64,000 nucleotides of DNA, from assembly GCA_947568835.1 (NCBI GenBank), contig OX387612.1:3844001-3908000 (forward strand), given 5' to 3'. Positions 23,016 to 34,298 of this stretch are shown here, one piece after another. The position numbers and the translations under genes are program-made. The number at the start of each line of letters is the position of its first letter. The stretch's first letter is position 1. Source of the DNA: Protonemura montana (lineage: Eukaryota; Arthropoda; Insecta; Plecoptera; Nemouridae). The notes beneath the pieces were generated by a model that was not told the DNA's origin, made no database searches, and saw only the letters and a list, made by a program, of their open reading frames with translations.

Positions 23016-23774
23016 AAATCGGCATCTTCTTTGAAGTCTACCTGGTTACCACCAAGTAGACTTCAAAGACCTACCGGTAAGAGATTTGTGTCAAGATCAG
23101 CTTTGAACTCATGAAATGAACTCTTATTTAGAGAAGATTAAGTATGTTAATATCCCTAGTAGGTATATCATTTTGAAGGTAATTATTTTTTCTTAGTAAT
23201 ACATTTGCAATGAAATTAAACGCGATTGGCAGATGAGTATTTTGTACATGCTCTTCGATAGAACCGCTGTTTCTCCCTTCTAGACTCGGTATGGTTTAAC
23301 ATCCTCGATCATCACCTACGCCATTAAACCAGTGCCACAGGACCTGTAGTTAAAACCCAGAAGTACAGGAATCACATTGCTTGCCGTTGCCGGCAAACGA
23401 CGCTAATTGCATTCGCTGAAAATTTATCTTTCTTAGAAACCGCGCTGTCTGAGTCATGAAGTATGTCTTTATCTTTTCAATATGGGCACTCAGATATATT
23501 CCTTTCTGTGAGATGACTAACGACGACGTTGCATTTACGGTGGATTTTTATTTCCCAAGCTGAATGTACAGTTGCGGCGAAGTACACGGTCATCGACTGG
23601 TTTTGGGTGTTCCTTTTCTTATTAGCTAAAGAATGGCGGCGGACCGTTGGTTCTTTTTTTTAAACAAATTTCGATCAGGGTTTCTGGTAAGTTTTTAATT
23701 ATTGTAGGGTCAAGTAAGGTTATTCTCGTGCAACTGCTTAATTTTTTAGCGGTACTTGACAACTTGCTTAAAGC
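23016..23774. other. Intergenic DNA without recognised features
   Basis: A short 5S-SINE-like piece (acgccattaaaccagtgcca) at about 23318; otherwise nothing recognised. Confidence 0.45.
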
Positions 23775-24348
23775 GACGGGCCCTGTTGGTATAAAACGGC
23801 GTCGGTGAATGAGTGGGTGAATATTATAATAAACCTAACCTAAAAATCCCGGTGCTCCACAACAGGATTCCTCCACAAATCCATGCTGTCGAGAGGTTGA
23901 TAAGCAAGGCGAGTGAAGTTGCTGTACTAACTTTCATCCCTCCAACCTCTCTCCCAAACAGAACTGGTCATGTGTATGATAGTCACCAATCCAATTCCTG
24001 CCTCAGCGCAGTTTTGCTTAACTTTCATCCCTCAAATCTCTCTACCAAACAGAGCTGGTCATGTGTATGATGGTCACCCATTCAATACCTGACTCAGCGC
24101 AGTGTTGCTTAACTTTCATCCCTCCAACCTCTCTCCCGAACAGAACTGGTCATGTGTATGATGGTCACCCATCCAATACCTGACCCAGCGCAGTGTTGCT
24201 TAACTTTCATCTCTTTAACAACTTTCTGGAAGTTAGTCTGCAGAGTATGAGTATGATGGTCACCTATCCTATGATTGACCCAGTGGCCAGCACAGTGTTG
24301 CTTAACTTCGGTGATCTCATGAGGACCGGTGTTTCCAAAACGCCAAAC
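23775..24348 (-). repeat. 5S-derived SINE, inverted, full head
   Basis: Tail at 23795, body from 23858 (caacaggattcctccacaaa), about four units, and the complete head at 24300-24348 (cttcggtgatctcatgagga, ccggtgtttccaaaacgcca). Confidence 0.85.
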
Positions 24349-25261
24349 CGTTCGGTTAAGAATAGTTTACTTTTGCACAGCTATAATGTATTTTGGAGAT
24401 AAAGTTTTACAAACTAAAAACTCTGTAAAAGTCTAATTTCAAGAAATTAAAAGACGACTTGCAGATTTCTCGTTTACGACCTTTTTCTTTTTTCACTAGA
24501 TACGAATTAATTGAACTCTGCTAAGTTTTTGCTTTTAAAATTCGGGTTTTTATGTTTTGTTTTGCTGGTACTTCTTTTTGGAATCGACAGCTTTCTGCAT
24601 AGATTGTTGAAAATACCATTTTTGGGCATCAACTTATACCTATAACTGTTTTGATTGAACCCAAATCAACATTTAGAAACACCAATTATGCGAGAAGGCT
24701 CTAACCAGAACACCAGATGATATTTATGACTTGTTTATCCCATATTTTAAGGTACAAGTTTACTAAACCATGCTTTAATTTTGGCTACGTCAGGTATTTT
24801 TGCAAGCGGCCTACACAGGTTTTTATAGACTCGTTAATGAATTGCCTTCTGTAGTTGGAAACGAATCAGGATTATCACGTAGAAAAACTGGCTGGTATTT
24901 TCGATGCTACGACGATACCAATAATTGCCTATTCATGAAGCCCTCGATCTAACCTAACGGATACCTACTTCACTAGTACCTATTACTATATAATAATTAA
25001 TAATACTTTATAGTATTAGTGTTATATATGCACAGATATAATAATATTAATAGTATTAATAGTATTACCACAGTATTATTTTGTTCCTACCACACTAGTA
25101 TTACCACTATACCATCAGAATTATTATTATCATTATTATCATTATTATTATAACTGTATTTTATTAATATTACTTTTATGCAACTACTGTCCTGACGATC
25201 CCTTACGGGATTCATGGCTTGTAATTATTTTTTATTATTTAAGCCAAGGAAATCAATCAAC
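24349..25261. other. Intergenic AT-rich DNA
   Basis: (TTA)/(TAT)-rich between 24960 and 25180, followed by acgatcccttacgggattca. No gene or element recognised. Confidence 0.5.
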
Positions 25262-25485
25262 CTGACTAATGTTTCTCAAAAATACAGCCATCTTATTTAT
25301 TTTTAGAAACAATACTACCCTCTCAAAAATGGAGACCCAAACGGGGACTCAAACCCCGATCTCCACCTGTCGCGGGTGTTGTTCTAACCAATTGAGCTAC
25401 ATGGACACATAATTTTTGATAGGATTTTAGTGTATTTGATGAGAATGACAGATCTCCAAGGAGTAGAACCAAGAGGCAGTGAATA
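25262..25485 (-). repeat. tRNA-derived SINE, near full length
   Basis: Minus strand: TAGCTCAATTGGTTAGAACA (A-box), GGTGGAGATCGGGGTTTGAG with the B-box GGTTTGAGTCCC, then the CATTTTTGAGAGGGTAGTA tail. The 5' flank (ctccaaggagtagaacc) matches the 10661 copy. Confidence 0.8.
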
Positions 25486-26200
25486 CTCACAGTCACTCTG
25501 ATTCTAGTGACGCTATAACACGTCAAATTTCAGATGTCAAACAGCATTTCGGTGCAAATTCGATTTTATTTTTTTAGTTTAAAAAGTGCGGTGACCTACT
25601 AGCTTGTCTTTAGTCCGGATCCCAAAAAATTTAGATTAAAACTTTGAGTTTATAGATAAAGTCAGAGGTTTTACTGGTCAAACGAGCCGGCAACACGTGG
25701 TAATGGTAGGTACCATCCGGTGACGCTTGCGGCTTAACATTAGCGCCGGCGCTCTGGCTATACGTATAAACTCAATGGCTGCATAGATATGTCAAAAGTA
25801 ATTTCATATCTTTCAATATATTTGCTGTTTTGACTTCAATTACGTACGGATTGATTTAAATTTCAAATAAACTATTTGAGACAGTTTGGCAATAACGTTT
25901 CAAAACTAGATTAAATAACGTTAAAAATTAAATAACCGTATATTTGTTGTTATAATTAGAATGACAGTTTCCATATCTTATTTTTTTTTTTTTAATATGA
26001 CGGCTTTAAAGATCTGAAAAAATAGATTTTGCAAATAAAACATAAAAAATGTGCAGTTTTTGCACAAAGCACAAACTCCAATTGGTATCGGTGTTCTTCT
26101 TAAGGCGATTCGTGTCGAATCAAGATGACTAGCCTAAGATTTCTGACTGCATTCTTCAGTTTGAGCCGATGGTCCAAGTCGTTCTAAGATTTGCCGGTTG
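25486..26200. other. Intergenic DNA with a family B MITE fragment
   Basis: aaacgagccggcaacacgtg and gcggcttaacattagcgccg at 25680-25780 match other family B copies. Otherwise AT-rich. Confidence 0.5.
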
Positions 26201-26344
26201 GTCAGACGTGTTGTAGATTTAAAAGGCCACTTAGCTGGCAAATTAAGTGATGGGGCCGATCTACCAGAAGATTGTTGAGGTGCTTCTTGATGGAACTGAC
26301 AGACATCTTGGTAGTCACTCTTTGAAATGGAAAAGTTATTAAAT

Positions 26345-26785
26345 ACCTATGATGGTTTTTAGACTCATGTCTACTTGATTTATTCTTAGCATTAGTTTTA
26401 AGAAAAACTATTTCAACTGGGTTTTGAATGCTAAGTAAAGGGCTACTAAATTTCCTGACGTTTCGTAACATATACTAGTTACTTCTTCAAGGGTAAGAGC
26501 AGTCCTGACAATTTTCCGATAACAAAAGAACCACATAAAATTATAACAATTACCTAGTTTAAGCTTCCTAAATGCATCTAAATAAAATAATCAGGGTCAA
26601 TAACTTAAAAACTAATGTATTATGTATTTTCTGAAATAAGAACTCGAACACATTGGCGTTTTTTAACTAACTAATAATGTGTATGGAAGAAGTGACTAGT
26701 ATATGTAACGAAACGTCGGGAAATTTAGTTGTCCTTTACTTAGCATTCAAAACCCAGTTCAAATAGTTTTTCTAAAATACCTGTT
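26345..26785. repeat. 325-bp element followed by an inverted partial copy
   Basis: 26345-26690 matches 6825-7152 in order (gatggtttttagactcatgt to acacattggcg). At 26692-26785 the terminal part recurs inverted (gaagtgactagtatatgtaa, cgaaacgtcgggaaatttag). Confidence 0.75.
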
Positions 26786-27374
26786 TAATAAGGTAATAAA
26801 AACTTGAACTGTAAATATGATGTGTAAAGAGCAGAAGTTTATTATGGTTTTATTTAATTTATATGACTTTAAAAGCCGGGAATGATATGTAAGCAATGTC
26901 AAGTATTATTTATGTTTTTATTTACTAGCTTTGTTGTGTAACTTTGTGTTTGTTTACAATATTTCCCATTAAATACTTTACAAAAGTACGTTTCCTTTGC
27001 ATTCCATTTGCATACGAACTTAACATTACCCCGTTCTGTTTTACAAAATATACCTAATTTATCTATATATAAAAATTTTCAAATTATTTTGTTTAACTTA
27101 TAGCGACAGGTATTTCGTAGTAATATTTAAACCCGTTCCAAAAAACATTTTATTCTGCTATAAATTCAAAATACATCACCACCGTTTTTTTTTTTTAATT
27201 TATTGTTATATAGTTGAAGAGATGTCAGTTACATTAATAACATTTTTAATAAATGTCGTCATGTGGTTCATTAACCTTTGCTTTAGTCTCACGAATATTA
27301 ATGCATCTAACAAATCCCTTCATTTTTGCAGAAAAAGAGTTTCACATTTCCCCCAATATATGAGATATTGGATA
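26786..27374. other. Intergenic DNA without recognised features
   Basis: AT-rich; no coding or repeat signal recognised. Confidence 0.45.
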
Positions 27375-28312
27375 CATTGAGATCACCGAAGTTAAGCAAC
27401 ACTGCGCTGGGTCAGGTATTGGATGGGTGACCATCACACACATGACCAGTTATGTTCGGGAGAGAGGTTGGAGGGATGAAAGTTAAGCAACACTGCGCTG
27501 GGTCAGGTATTGGATAGGTGACCATCATGCACATGACCAGTTCTGTTCGGGAGAGAGGTTGGAGGGATGAAAGTTAAGCAAAACTGTGCTGGGTCAGGTA
27601 TTGGATGGGTGACCATCTTACACATGACCAGTTCTGTTCGGGAGAGAGGTTGGAGGGATGAAAGTTAAGCAACACTGCGCTGGGTCAGGTATTGGATAGG
27701 TGACCATCATGCACATGACCAGTTCTGTTCGGAAGAGAGGTTGGAGGGATGAAAGTTAAGCAACACTGCGCTGGATCAGGTATTGGATGGATGACTATCA
27801 TACACATGACCAGTTCTGTTCGGGAGAGAGTTTGGAGGGATGAAAGTTAAGCAACACTGCGCTGGGTCAGGTATTGGATAGGTGACCATCATGCACATGA
27901 CCAGTTCTGTTCGGAAGAGAGGTTGGAGGGATGAAAGTTAAGCAACACTGCGCTGGATCAGGTATTGGATGGATGACTATCATACACATGACCAGTTCTG
28001 TTCGGGAGAGAGTTTGGAGGGATGAAAGTTAAGCAACACTGCGCTGGGTCAGGTATTGGATGGGTGACCATCAGACACATGACCAGTTATATTCGGGAGA
28101 GAAGTTGGAGGGATGAAAGTTGGTACAGCAACTTCACTCGCCTTGCTTATCAACCTCACGACAACATGAATTTGTGGAGGAATCCTGTTGTTCACGTTGT
28201 ACCGTCCTTCGGAAGGGACGTTAAGCCGGTGGTCCCCTTGATCTTCGACAGGAGTAGGCTACTTGCCGGCACCGGGTTTCCCCTCCATATCGCCACCCAC
28301 ATAGTTACCTAA
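27375..28312 (+). repeat. 5S-derived SINE with about eight head units
   Basis: Starts at gatcaccgaagttaagcaac and runs in about 91-bp units. Pairs of units share private variants (ggataggtgaccatcatgca; ggatggatgactatcataca), so two-unit blocks duplicated together. The body follows to 28290 (ccgtccttcggaagggacgt). Confidence 0.87.
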
Positions 28313-28334
28313 GACGGTAGATAATATATATATG

Positions 28335-28570
28335 ACTCGCCGTGAAGGGGTGGGGGTAGGTACGTGAGTTGGCACCACAGCTTAGATGGTCGAGTCGAGA
28401 CGGGTTGAAATGTTGACACCTGACAAGATGTACATGAATCGAACAAAGACCCTCCTGATGGGAAGGCGTGGGGGTAGGTTCGTGAGTTGGCAACACAGCT
28501 TAAACGGTCGAGTCGAGACGGGTTGAAATGTTGTCACCTGACAAGATGAACATGAATTGATCAAAGACCG
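28335..28570. repeat. Two copies of the 118-bp minisatellite
   Basis: Same unit as 12418-13138 (aggggtgggggtaggtacgt, gacgggttgaaatgttgaca). Confidence 0.9.
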
Positions 28571-28989
28571 CCCTGGTTGCCAATTATCAAAAAAAAAAAT
28601 GTATAAAAATTACACCTCAGTTTTTGGAATAAACTATACCAACATATCTTTTTTAGAGCAAACCACAGTTTGGCTAGAGATTGATTCTTTTCACGGTTAA
28701 AACTAGAAATTCCTGTTTTTCTAGTATAAAAGGAATTGTTAACTGTGTTACGCCGTGGGTCTTTCTAGTAAAATAATTGGTGGATCGATTTTGGTTAAAT
28801 CTTCGAGTAGGTACAATTTGATCGGCGTCGGGTATAAAATCGGCGATTGTCGTTTTCTGGTTTAGTACTGGGAGGTTGATTGACGAGGAAGGTTGTTGTG
28901 CTACAGTGGTCACAAGATTCTCGTGGAACAAATATGGATACCATTCCGAAGGTTTGTTTAGATCTTATATTTACGTATCTTCATTTTCT

Positions 28990-29856
28990 TATCACTGCGA
29001 TTTTTTTTTTGACGTGACTTCGTCTTAAAGCGCATTATATAGGGAGGCATGTACGGATTTGCTCTCCAAAATAGCCAATGTGTAACAAGCCATACAGCCT
29101 ACAGGAAACAAAGGACAGAATGCGATTTATTATCATTTAATAGTTTAGACAATTCTCTAAAAGTAATTTATTTTATTTTCGATTAACTAAATATTGGAGG
29201 CGTTAGAGGGGTCGGCGTTTTTAATGCTCTCCATAAGACCAATGTTAAATTACGCAAAATGGCAAATGTGTAACAAGCCCTACAGCCCACAGGAAACAAA
29301 GGACAGAGTGCAACTTATTATTATTCAATAGTTCAGACAATTATCTAAAAGTAGTTTTTTTTTATTTTCGATGAACTTAATATTGGAGGCGTTAGAGGGG
29401 TTGGCGTTTTTAATGCTCTCCATGAGACCAATGTTAAATTACGCAAAATGGCAAATGTGTAACAAGCCCTACAGTCTACAGGAAACAAAGGACAGAATGT
29501 GATTTATTATCATTCAATAGTTCAGACAATTTTCTAAAAGTACTTTTTTTTATTTTTGATAAACTAACTATTAGAGGCGTGAGAGGGGTTGGCGTTTCTA
29601 GCACTCGTCATTAGACTAATGCAAAATAAAATATATATATCGCAAGATGACACTTCCATCCCAATCTGTAAAATCCTTCAGTATGTAAATTAGATATGAA
29701 AACACAACCCAAATAAAGAGAGATGTAAAACTTGCATGTGAAGTATGGTCAGTACTGTAGTTGACCTACGTGCCTATACGCGGTAGTTGAACGTAATCAC
29801 GCTTAAATATCGGCCGTATCAATAAGATACAGCTACACCCGGTTTTTTGGTTCAAA
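28990..29856 (+). mobile_element. Non-coding element X with internal 184-bp tandem units
   Basis: Begins ttgacgtgacttcgtcttaa and ends gatacagctacacccggttt. Inside, a unit of about 184 bp (aatgtgtaacaagcc, ggaaacaaaggacag, ggaggcgttagaggggt) occurs about three times. A second copy with about two units at 48357-49013 is nested in a SINE and confirms both ends. No ORF and no obvious terminal inverted repeats; class uncertain. Confidence 0.75.
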
Positions 29857-30170
29857 TTAAGAAAATATATAATTTTCTAAATTTTCTAGAAAAGCAATCA
29901 ATTAATTTACAAGAACTTTAAAAGGCGAGTTTTATTGCTTAGCTCACGTCTTCACTCAATTCCCAAAATATGTACATTTTAAGTATTTTTGTAAACTTCT
30001 AAACCGACTACGTTTTACAAAATATCAAAATATTTGGACCCGTTTTCCTTTATATTCTGATTTTTTGGTCGCACGGATAGAGCCCCGAATTTTTTTTTGA
30101 AATATGCTTCCGTATTTTGATCTCTTTAAATATTTAGAAAGACAAAGCTCTCAATAAACATATAAAAGGT
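29857..30170. other. Intergenic DNA without recognised features
   Basis: AT-rich sequence; nothing recognised. Confidence 0.4.
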
Positions 30171-30174
30171 AAGA

Positions 30175-30315
30175 CGAAGGGGTTCAGAGCAAGTAGATGA
30201 TGGTGTAGGTGAAAACGGATTTGCTCTGTTGATTAGGTTCTCTACACAGTCTTGATAATGCCAGCGCCAACGCTGGCGAAACGTCGACCACCGACGCGGT
30301 CCTTTTTAGGACCAA
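30175..30315 (+). mobile_element. Element fragment with hammerhead-like motif
   Basis: At 30250-30284: CTTGATAA, a perfect 7-bp stem GCCAGCG/CGCTGGC with loop CCAA, then GAAACGTC. Apart from deviations in the first core box, this is the order of a minimal type I hammerhead (CUGANGA, stem II, GAAAC-GUC). Flanks (ggttcagagcaag, ggtcctttttaggacc) resemble the element at 41362-41580. Confidence 0.5.
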
Positions 30316-30799
30316 AAAACCAAACATACAAAAGTTTGCTTTTCATTGTACCTATGGCAAGCAAGCAAACAAACAACCTACAGGCGTTTGCCAGGTTCAG
30401 TGCAAACAAACAAACAGACAAACAAAATTAATAAACTAACAAAACACGTGAAAAAATACCCTAACGCGTTTTTTTATCGACTCGCTTCTCGGGCTGCACA
30501 TCAGTAATTATTAAATTTAAATCTATTACAATTAAAGCGATTTAAGGACTCATCAACAACAATTATGACGTCACTGACAACGACAATGACAACGTTCCCA
30601 TCAACGGTTCTACCGTTTTACCAGCTCACGGCTCAAAATAGGCAACATTTTCGTTCCAAGAAGCTCCATACAATTTTATTTAAGTTCACTTTTTATTTTA
30701 AGGTTTAATTTTCCTCCCCGAGTAAAATCAGTGGCAACTTACTGACTCACAGACTTCACAGACAAAACTTTGATCTCTTAAAGCTTAGCTCATTTGAGA
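30316..30799. other. Intergenic DNA without recognised features
   Basis: Short aaacaaacaaa runs at 30360-30430; nothing else recognised. Confidence 0.4.
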
Positions 30800-31125
30800 G
30801 TTAGTTGAAAAACGCCAATGTGTTCGAGATCTTATTTCAGAAAATACATAATATATTAGTTTTTAAGTTATTGGCCCTGACTATTTTGTTTAAATGCATT
30901 TAGGAAGCTTGAACTAGGTAATTGTTATAATTTTATGTGGTTCTTTTGTTATTGGAAAATTGTCAGGACTGCTCTAACCTCTGAAGAAGTAACTAGTATA
31001 TGTAGCGAAACGTCGGTAAATTTAGTTGTTCACCTAGTGGCATTCAAAACCCAGTTGAAATAGTTTTTCTTAAAACTAGTGCTAAGGATAAATCAAGTAG
31101 ACATGAGTCTAAAAACCATCACAAA
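30800..31125 (+). repeat. 325-bp element upstream of the unknown secreted-protein gene
   Basis: Inverted relative to the copy at 6825: acgccaatgtgttcgagatc at the left and gacatgagtctaaaaaccat at the right end. It contains CTGAAGA near 30982 and GAAACGTCGG near 31007. It ends about 25 bp before a putative splice acceptor (ttttgcag, 31143-31150). Confidence 0.78.
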
Positions 31126-31171
31126 CATTTGACAGTTGTTTATTTTGCAGAATTTCAAGCATGTCGGTAAG

Positions 31172-33259
31172 ATGGACACCATCTTTACCGTCTCGCTGCT
31201 ACTGGTTACCACCGCTTGGGGCGCTGGAGGTAATCCAGGAATACCTAGGGGCTCTCCACTCGTTTCATACGCCAAACACGCCAAATACGTCCCACTGGCA
31301 GCACGGGCAGAGACGTCAGCAGAAGAGTAAGTCTCTCATATACATTTATTTATTTGTGTTGTTTAACGACGCACTGTTTTGACAACTGGCCCTGCGGCAC
31401 TGGTCTAATGGCGTCGGTGAATGAGTGGATGATGATGAGGATGATGATGAACCTAACCTAGCCTAGAAGGGAGGAGGGGAAACCCGGTGCCGGCACGTAG
31501 CCTACTCCTGTCGAAGAGCACCAAGGGGACCACCGGCTTAACGTCCCTTCCGAAGGACGGTACAACTCAAACAGCAGGATTCCTCCACAAATCCATACTG
31601 TCGAGAACTTGATAAGCAAGGCGAGTGAAGTTGCTGTACTAACTTTCATCCCTCCAACCTCTCTCCCGAACAGAACTGGTCATGTGTATGATGGTCACCC
31701 ATCCAATACCTGACTCAGCACAGTGTTGCTTAACTTTTATCCCTCCAACCTCTCTCCCGAACAGAACTGGTCATGTGTATGATGGTCACCCATCTAATAC
31801 CTGATTCAACGCTGTGTTGCTTAACTTTCATCCCTCCAACCTCTCTCCCGGACAGAACTGGTCATGTGTATGATGGTTACCCATCCAATACGTGACACAG
31901 CGCAGTGTTGCTTAACTTTCATCCCTCCAACCTCTCTCCCGAACAGAACTGGTCATGTGTATGATGGTCACCCATCTAATACCTGACTCAGCGCAGTGTT
32001 GCTCAACTTTCATCCCTCCAACCTCTCTCCCGAACAGAACTGGTCATGTGTATGATGGTCACCCATCCAATACCTGACCCAGCGCAGTGTTACTTAACTT
32101 CTCTCAGATACACAAAGATACACACAGCTCCGAGAATTTCTACGGAGTAATGTGAAAACAAACAAATGCACTGACAGCTAGTGGTCACGTGTTCGGGTGG
32201 GAGCGCTCTCACTCGGAGCTGGTGCAAACCCGGTGGAGAACATGACGTCATCGAGCAAGTTTTAAACCCACCCTGGTGCAGGCCAGTCAAAAACGGCATA
32301 AGAGTTACAAAAGTGAAATTAATAAAAGCAATACTCTATGATGGTTTTTAGACTCATGTCTACTTGATTTATCCTTAGCACTAGTTTTAACAAAAACTAT
32401 TTGAACTGGGTTTTGAATGCTAAGTAAAGGACAACTTAATTTCCCGACGTGTCGTAACATGTACTAGTTACTTCTTCAAGGGTTAGAGCAGTCCTCTCAG
32501 TTAGGACTGCTCTAACCCTTAAAGAAGTAACCAGTACAAGTTACGAAACGTCGGGAAATTTAGTTGTTATTCACTTAGCATTCAAAACCCAGTTCAAATA
32601 GTTTTTCTTAAAAGCAATACTCTCTTTCCGGCAGCTACTTCTTCGCTCCGTGGTTCGACGACGTCACCCTGCACGCCGACGAACACGTCCAACCCGAAGA
32701 GGATCCCGTCAGACTGTCGTTTGACTCTATCGTGTCCAGCCCAGAACAGGAGATCACCACTGTACCAAACATCCTCCCGACCAGAGTATTCAACTCATCT
32801 CAAAGCGTACCATCGAGTTCGACAGTGCTACCAACTGTCACGGTGACGGTGACCTCGACCTCGGTAGTTTCGTTCACGGTGCACGAAGCTCCTGTAACGT
32901 CCACCATCTTTATTACAGTGTTGCCCCACGAGATGGTCGGCAGTATGGACGCTTTTTTCAGGGAAATGACCGCGATGACAGCTGTCATAAGATTAAAAAT
33001 GTCTTCGTTGCACGAGGAAAATAGAGGATTGATGGAGAAGGTCATGCGATTGTCGCGACCGAGCTTGCTGATTGACAGTTTGCGGAAGATGCCGCCGTAC
33101 GAGAGGAAGTTGTTGATTGCCCGCATGGAACAGCTGATGAGTAACGTCAGTAGAATGAATGACAAACGGTTTAAGCAAAATCCGGTTAATTTGAAGATGA
33201 CTTTGGAGAAGTTGGCAAAACACTTGGAGAATTTGAATCCATTGGTTTACAAGAAATAG
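31172..33259 (+). CDS. Secreted Thr/Val/Ser-rich protein of unknown function, 2 exons
   Basis: Exons 31172-31326 and 32635-33259 join in phase 2 (GA+C makes Asp), giving 259 aa. Residues 1-17 look like a signal peptide (MDTIFTVSLLLVTTAWG). A short loop (NPGIPRGSPL), an acidic stretch (DEHVQPEEDP) and a Thr/Val/Ser tract (TVTVTVTSTSVVSFTV) follow. From about residue 155 the protein is charged and probably helical (MKxSSLHEENRGLMEKVM, ERKLLIARMEQLM). No cysteine-rich module or enzyme motif is visible, and I do not recognise the family. The ATG is the first in a likely exon with acceptor ttttgcag at 31143-31150, so a 5' UTR exon may lie upstream. The single intron contains a 5S SINE array and a fold-back element. 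Confidence 0.72.
31355..32102 (-). repeat. 5S-derived SINE, about five head units
   Basis: Tail and body 31360-31630 (tgtttaacgacgcactgttt, cgtcccttccgaaggacggt), then units of about 91 bp to 32100, in the intron of the secreted-protein gene. Confidence 0.87.
32105..32288. repeat. Interspersed repeat shared with 2405-2560
   Basis: actgacagctagtggtcacg, gagcgctctcactcggagct and catgacgtcatcgagcaagt are shared. Unknown family. Confidence 0.65.
32337..32615. repeat. Fold-back element with hammerhead-like arms
   Basis: Left arm gatggtttttagactcatgt to gggttagagcagtcct; right arm aggactgctctaacccttaa to aaaacccagttcaaatagtt. In the right arm GTAAC and GTTAC (loop cagtacaa) lie before GAAACGTCGGG, a stem II plus second core box. 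Confidence 0.82.
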
Positions 33260-33645
33260 ATGCAACATTTGTATTTGATTTCTGTCTGGTCAAGGGTTTG
33301 GCTTTGGTCCCATTTCCGGTAACTTTACTGTTGAAAGAACGACCGAGGCAACTGAAAACCATAAGTGACCGAGTTTTTGCAGTCTTTAGGTTGGTTTATC
33401 AGTGGTCCGTTAGCAACCTAACAGCCCGTTAAATTAGTATTTGCTTGAAAACACCAACCAGACAATGTTTTTTGTTTGTTATAGTTTTGTTAATTACTCA
33501 ACGGCTCAATGAAAATTCCGTCTTTAGAGCTGGTTTCAAAAAGACCAGTTAAATAAACTACTGTTTGTTTAATGTCTCAAAGGTCACAACCAATCAGATA
33601 CTTTTATTTACATCTTGTCTTATGTCAAAGAGTTACTGACCATTT
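33260..33645. other. 3' flank of the secreted-protein gene
   Basis: Candidate poly(A) signal AATAAA near 33553; otherwise no recognised feature. Confidence 0.4.
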
Positions 33646-33812
33646 TCAAATGAAATCTTATTTAAATTGCAAACGCTTGCAATGCGCGGGGTATTTTTTT
33701 TTTTTATTATTTTGAACACTATAACCGTCACAAAAATTGATGCCCAAATGGGGCATCCGTTGGGCATCAATTTTTGAGACAGTTTTAGTGTTCATAATAA
33801 TAAAATACTGAC
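33646..33812. repeat. Head-to-head tRNA-SINE tails forming a hairpin
   Basis: gcaaacgcttgcaatgcgcg and caaaaattgatgcccaaat are followed by their inverse (gggcatcaatttttgagac, agtgttcataataataaaat). It would fold into a hairpin of about 45 bp. Confidence 0.75.
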
Positions 33813-34298
33813 CATTTTAGTTTATTCACCACAAATGAAGCAGACATGTCTATTTGAGTACAGCACAATAATTAAGTTATTTAAAATTATAAAGCTACCA
33901 AAAAATTTTATGTAAGGATTTGATGTTTACATAAAAAAAAATATGGTCTCATCAACATTGTGTTAGTTTATTTTTTCTGAAACCACTTACTTTCCTGTTG
34001 GTGAAATTGACTCTCAGAAGTGATAAAACTGTCCCCAGTACACAACTAAAATATTGTTGATAACAGCCAAGCTAAGAGATAGCCGCCGTCGACACAACAT
34101 GCCTTAGTGGTTACCTCGATGTCGTGATTGCTGCAGGTATGTTATCGTCTAGTGTGTAATTACCCCACGACTCGGCTATCTACCCTTGGAACGTTACCCA
34201 GCACACGACACCTGTGCTCGATTTTAAAGCGATTATCTGACATTGACGACGACAGTTGTTGGTCGATTTGACAGCTAGGTTACGTCGAGCAACTGAAA
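33813..34298. other. 5' flank of the Kazal-trypsin gene
   Basis: No repeat recognised. GC content rises from about 34070, toward the gene start. No clear TATA box. Confidence 0.4.

Noticed and set aside
28674-28931. 85-codon minus-strand frame
   Set aside because: Amino-acid composition is not obviously repeat-derived, but there is no family, signal peptide or matching exon nearby; insufficient support.
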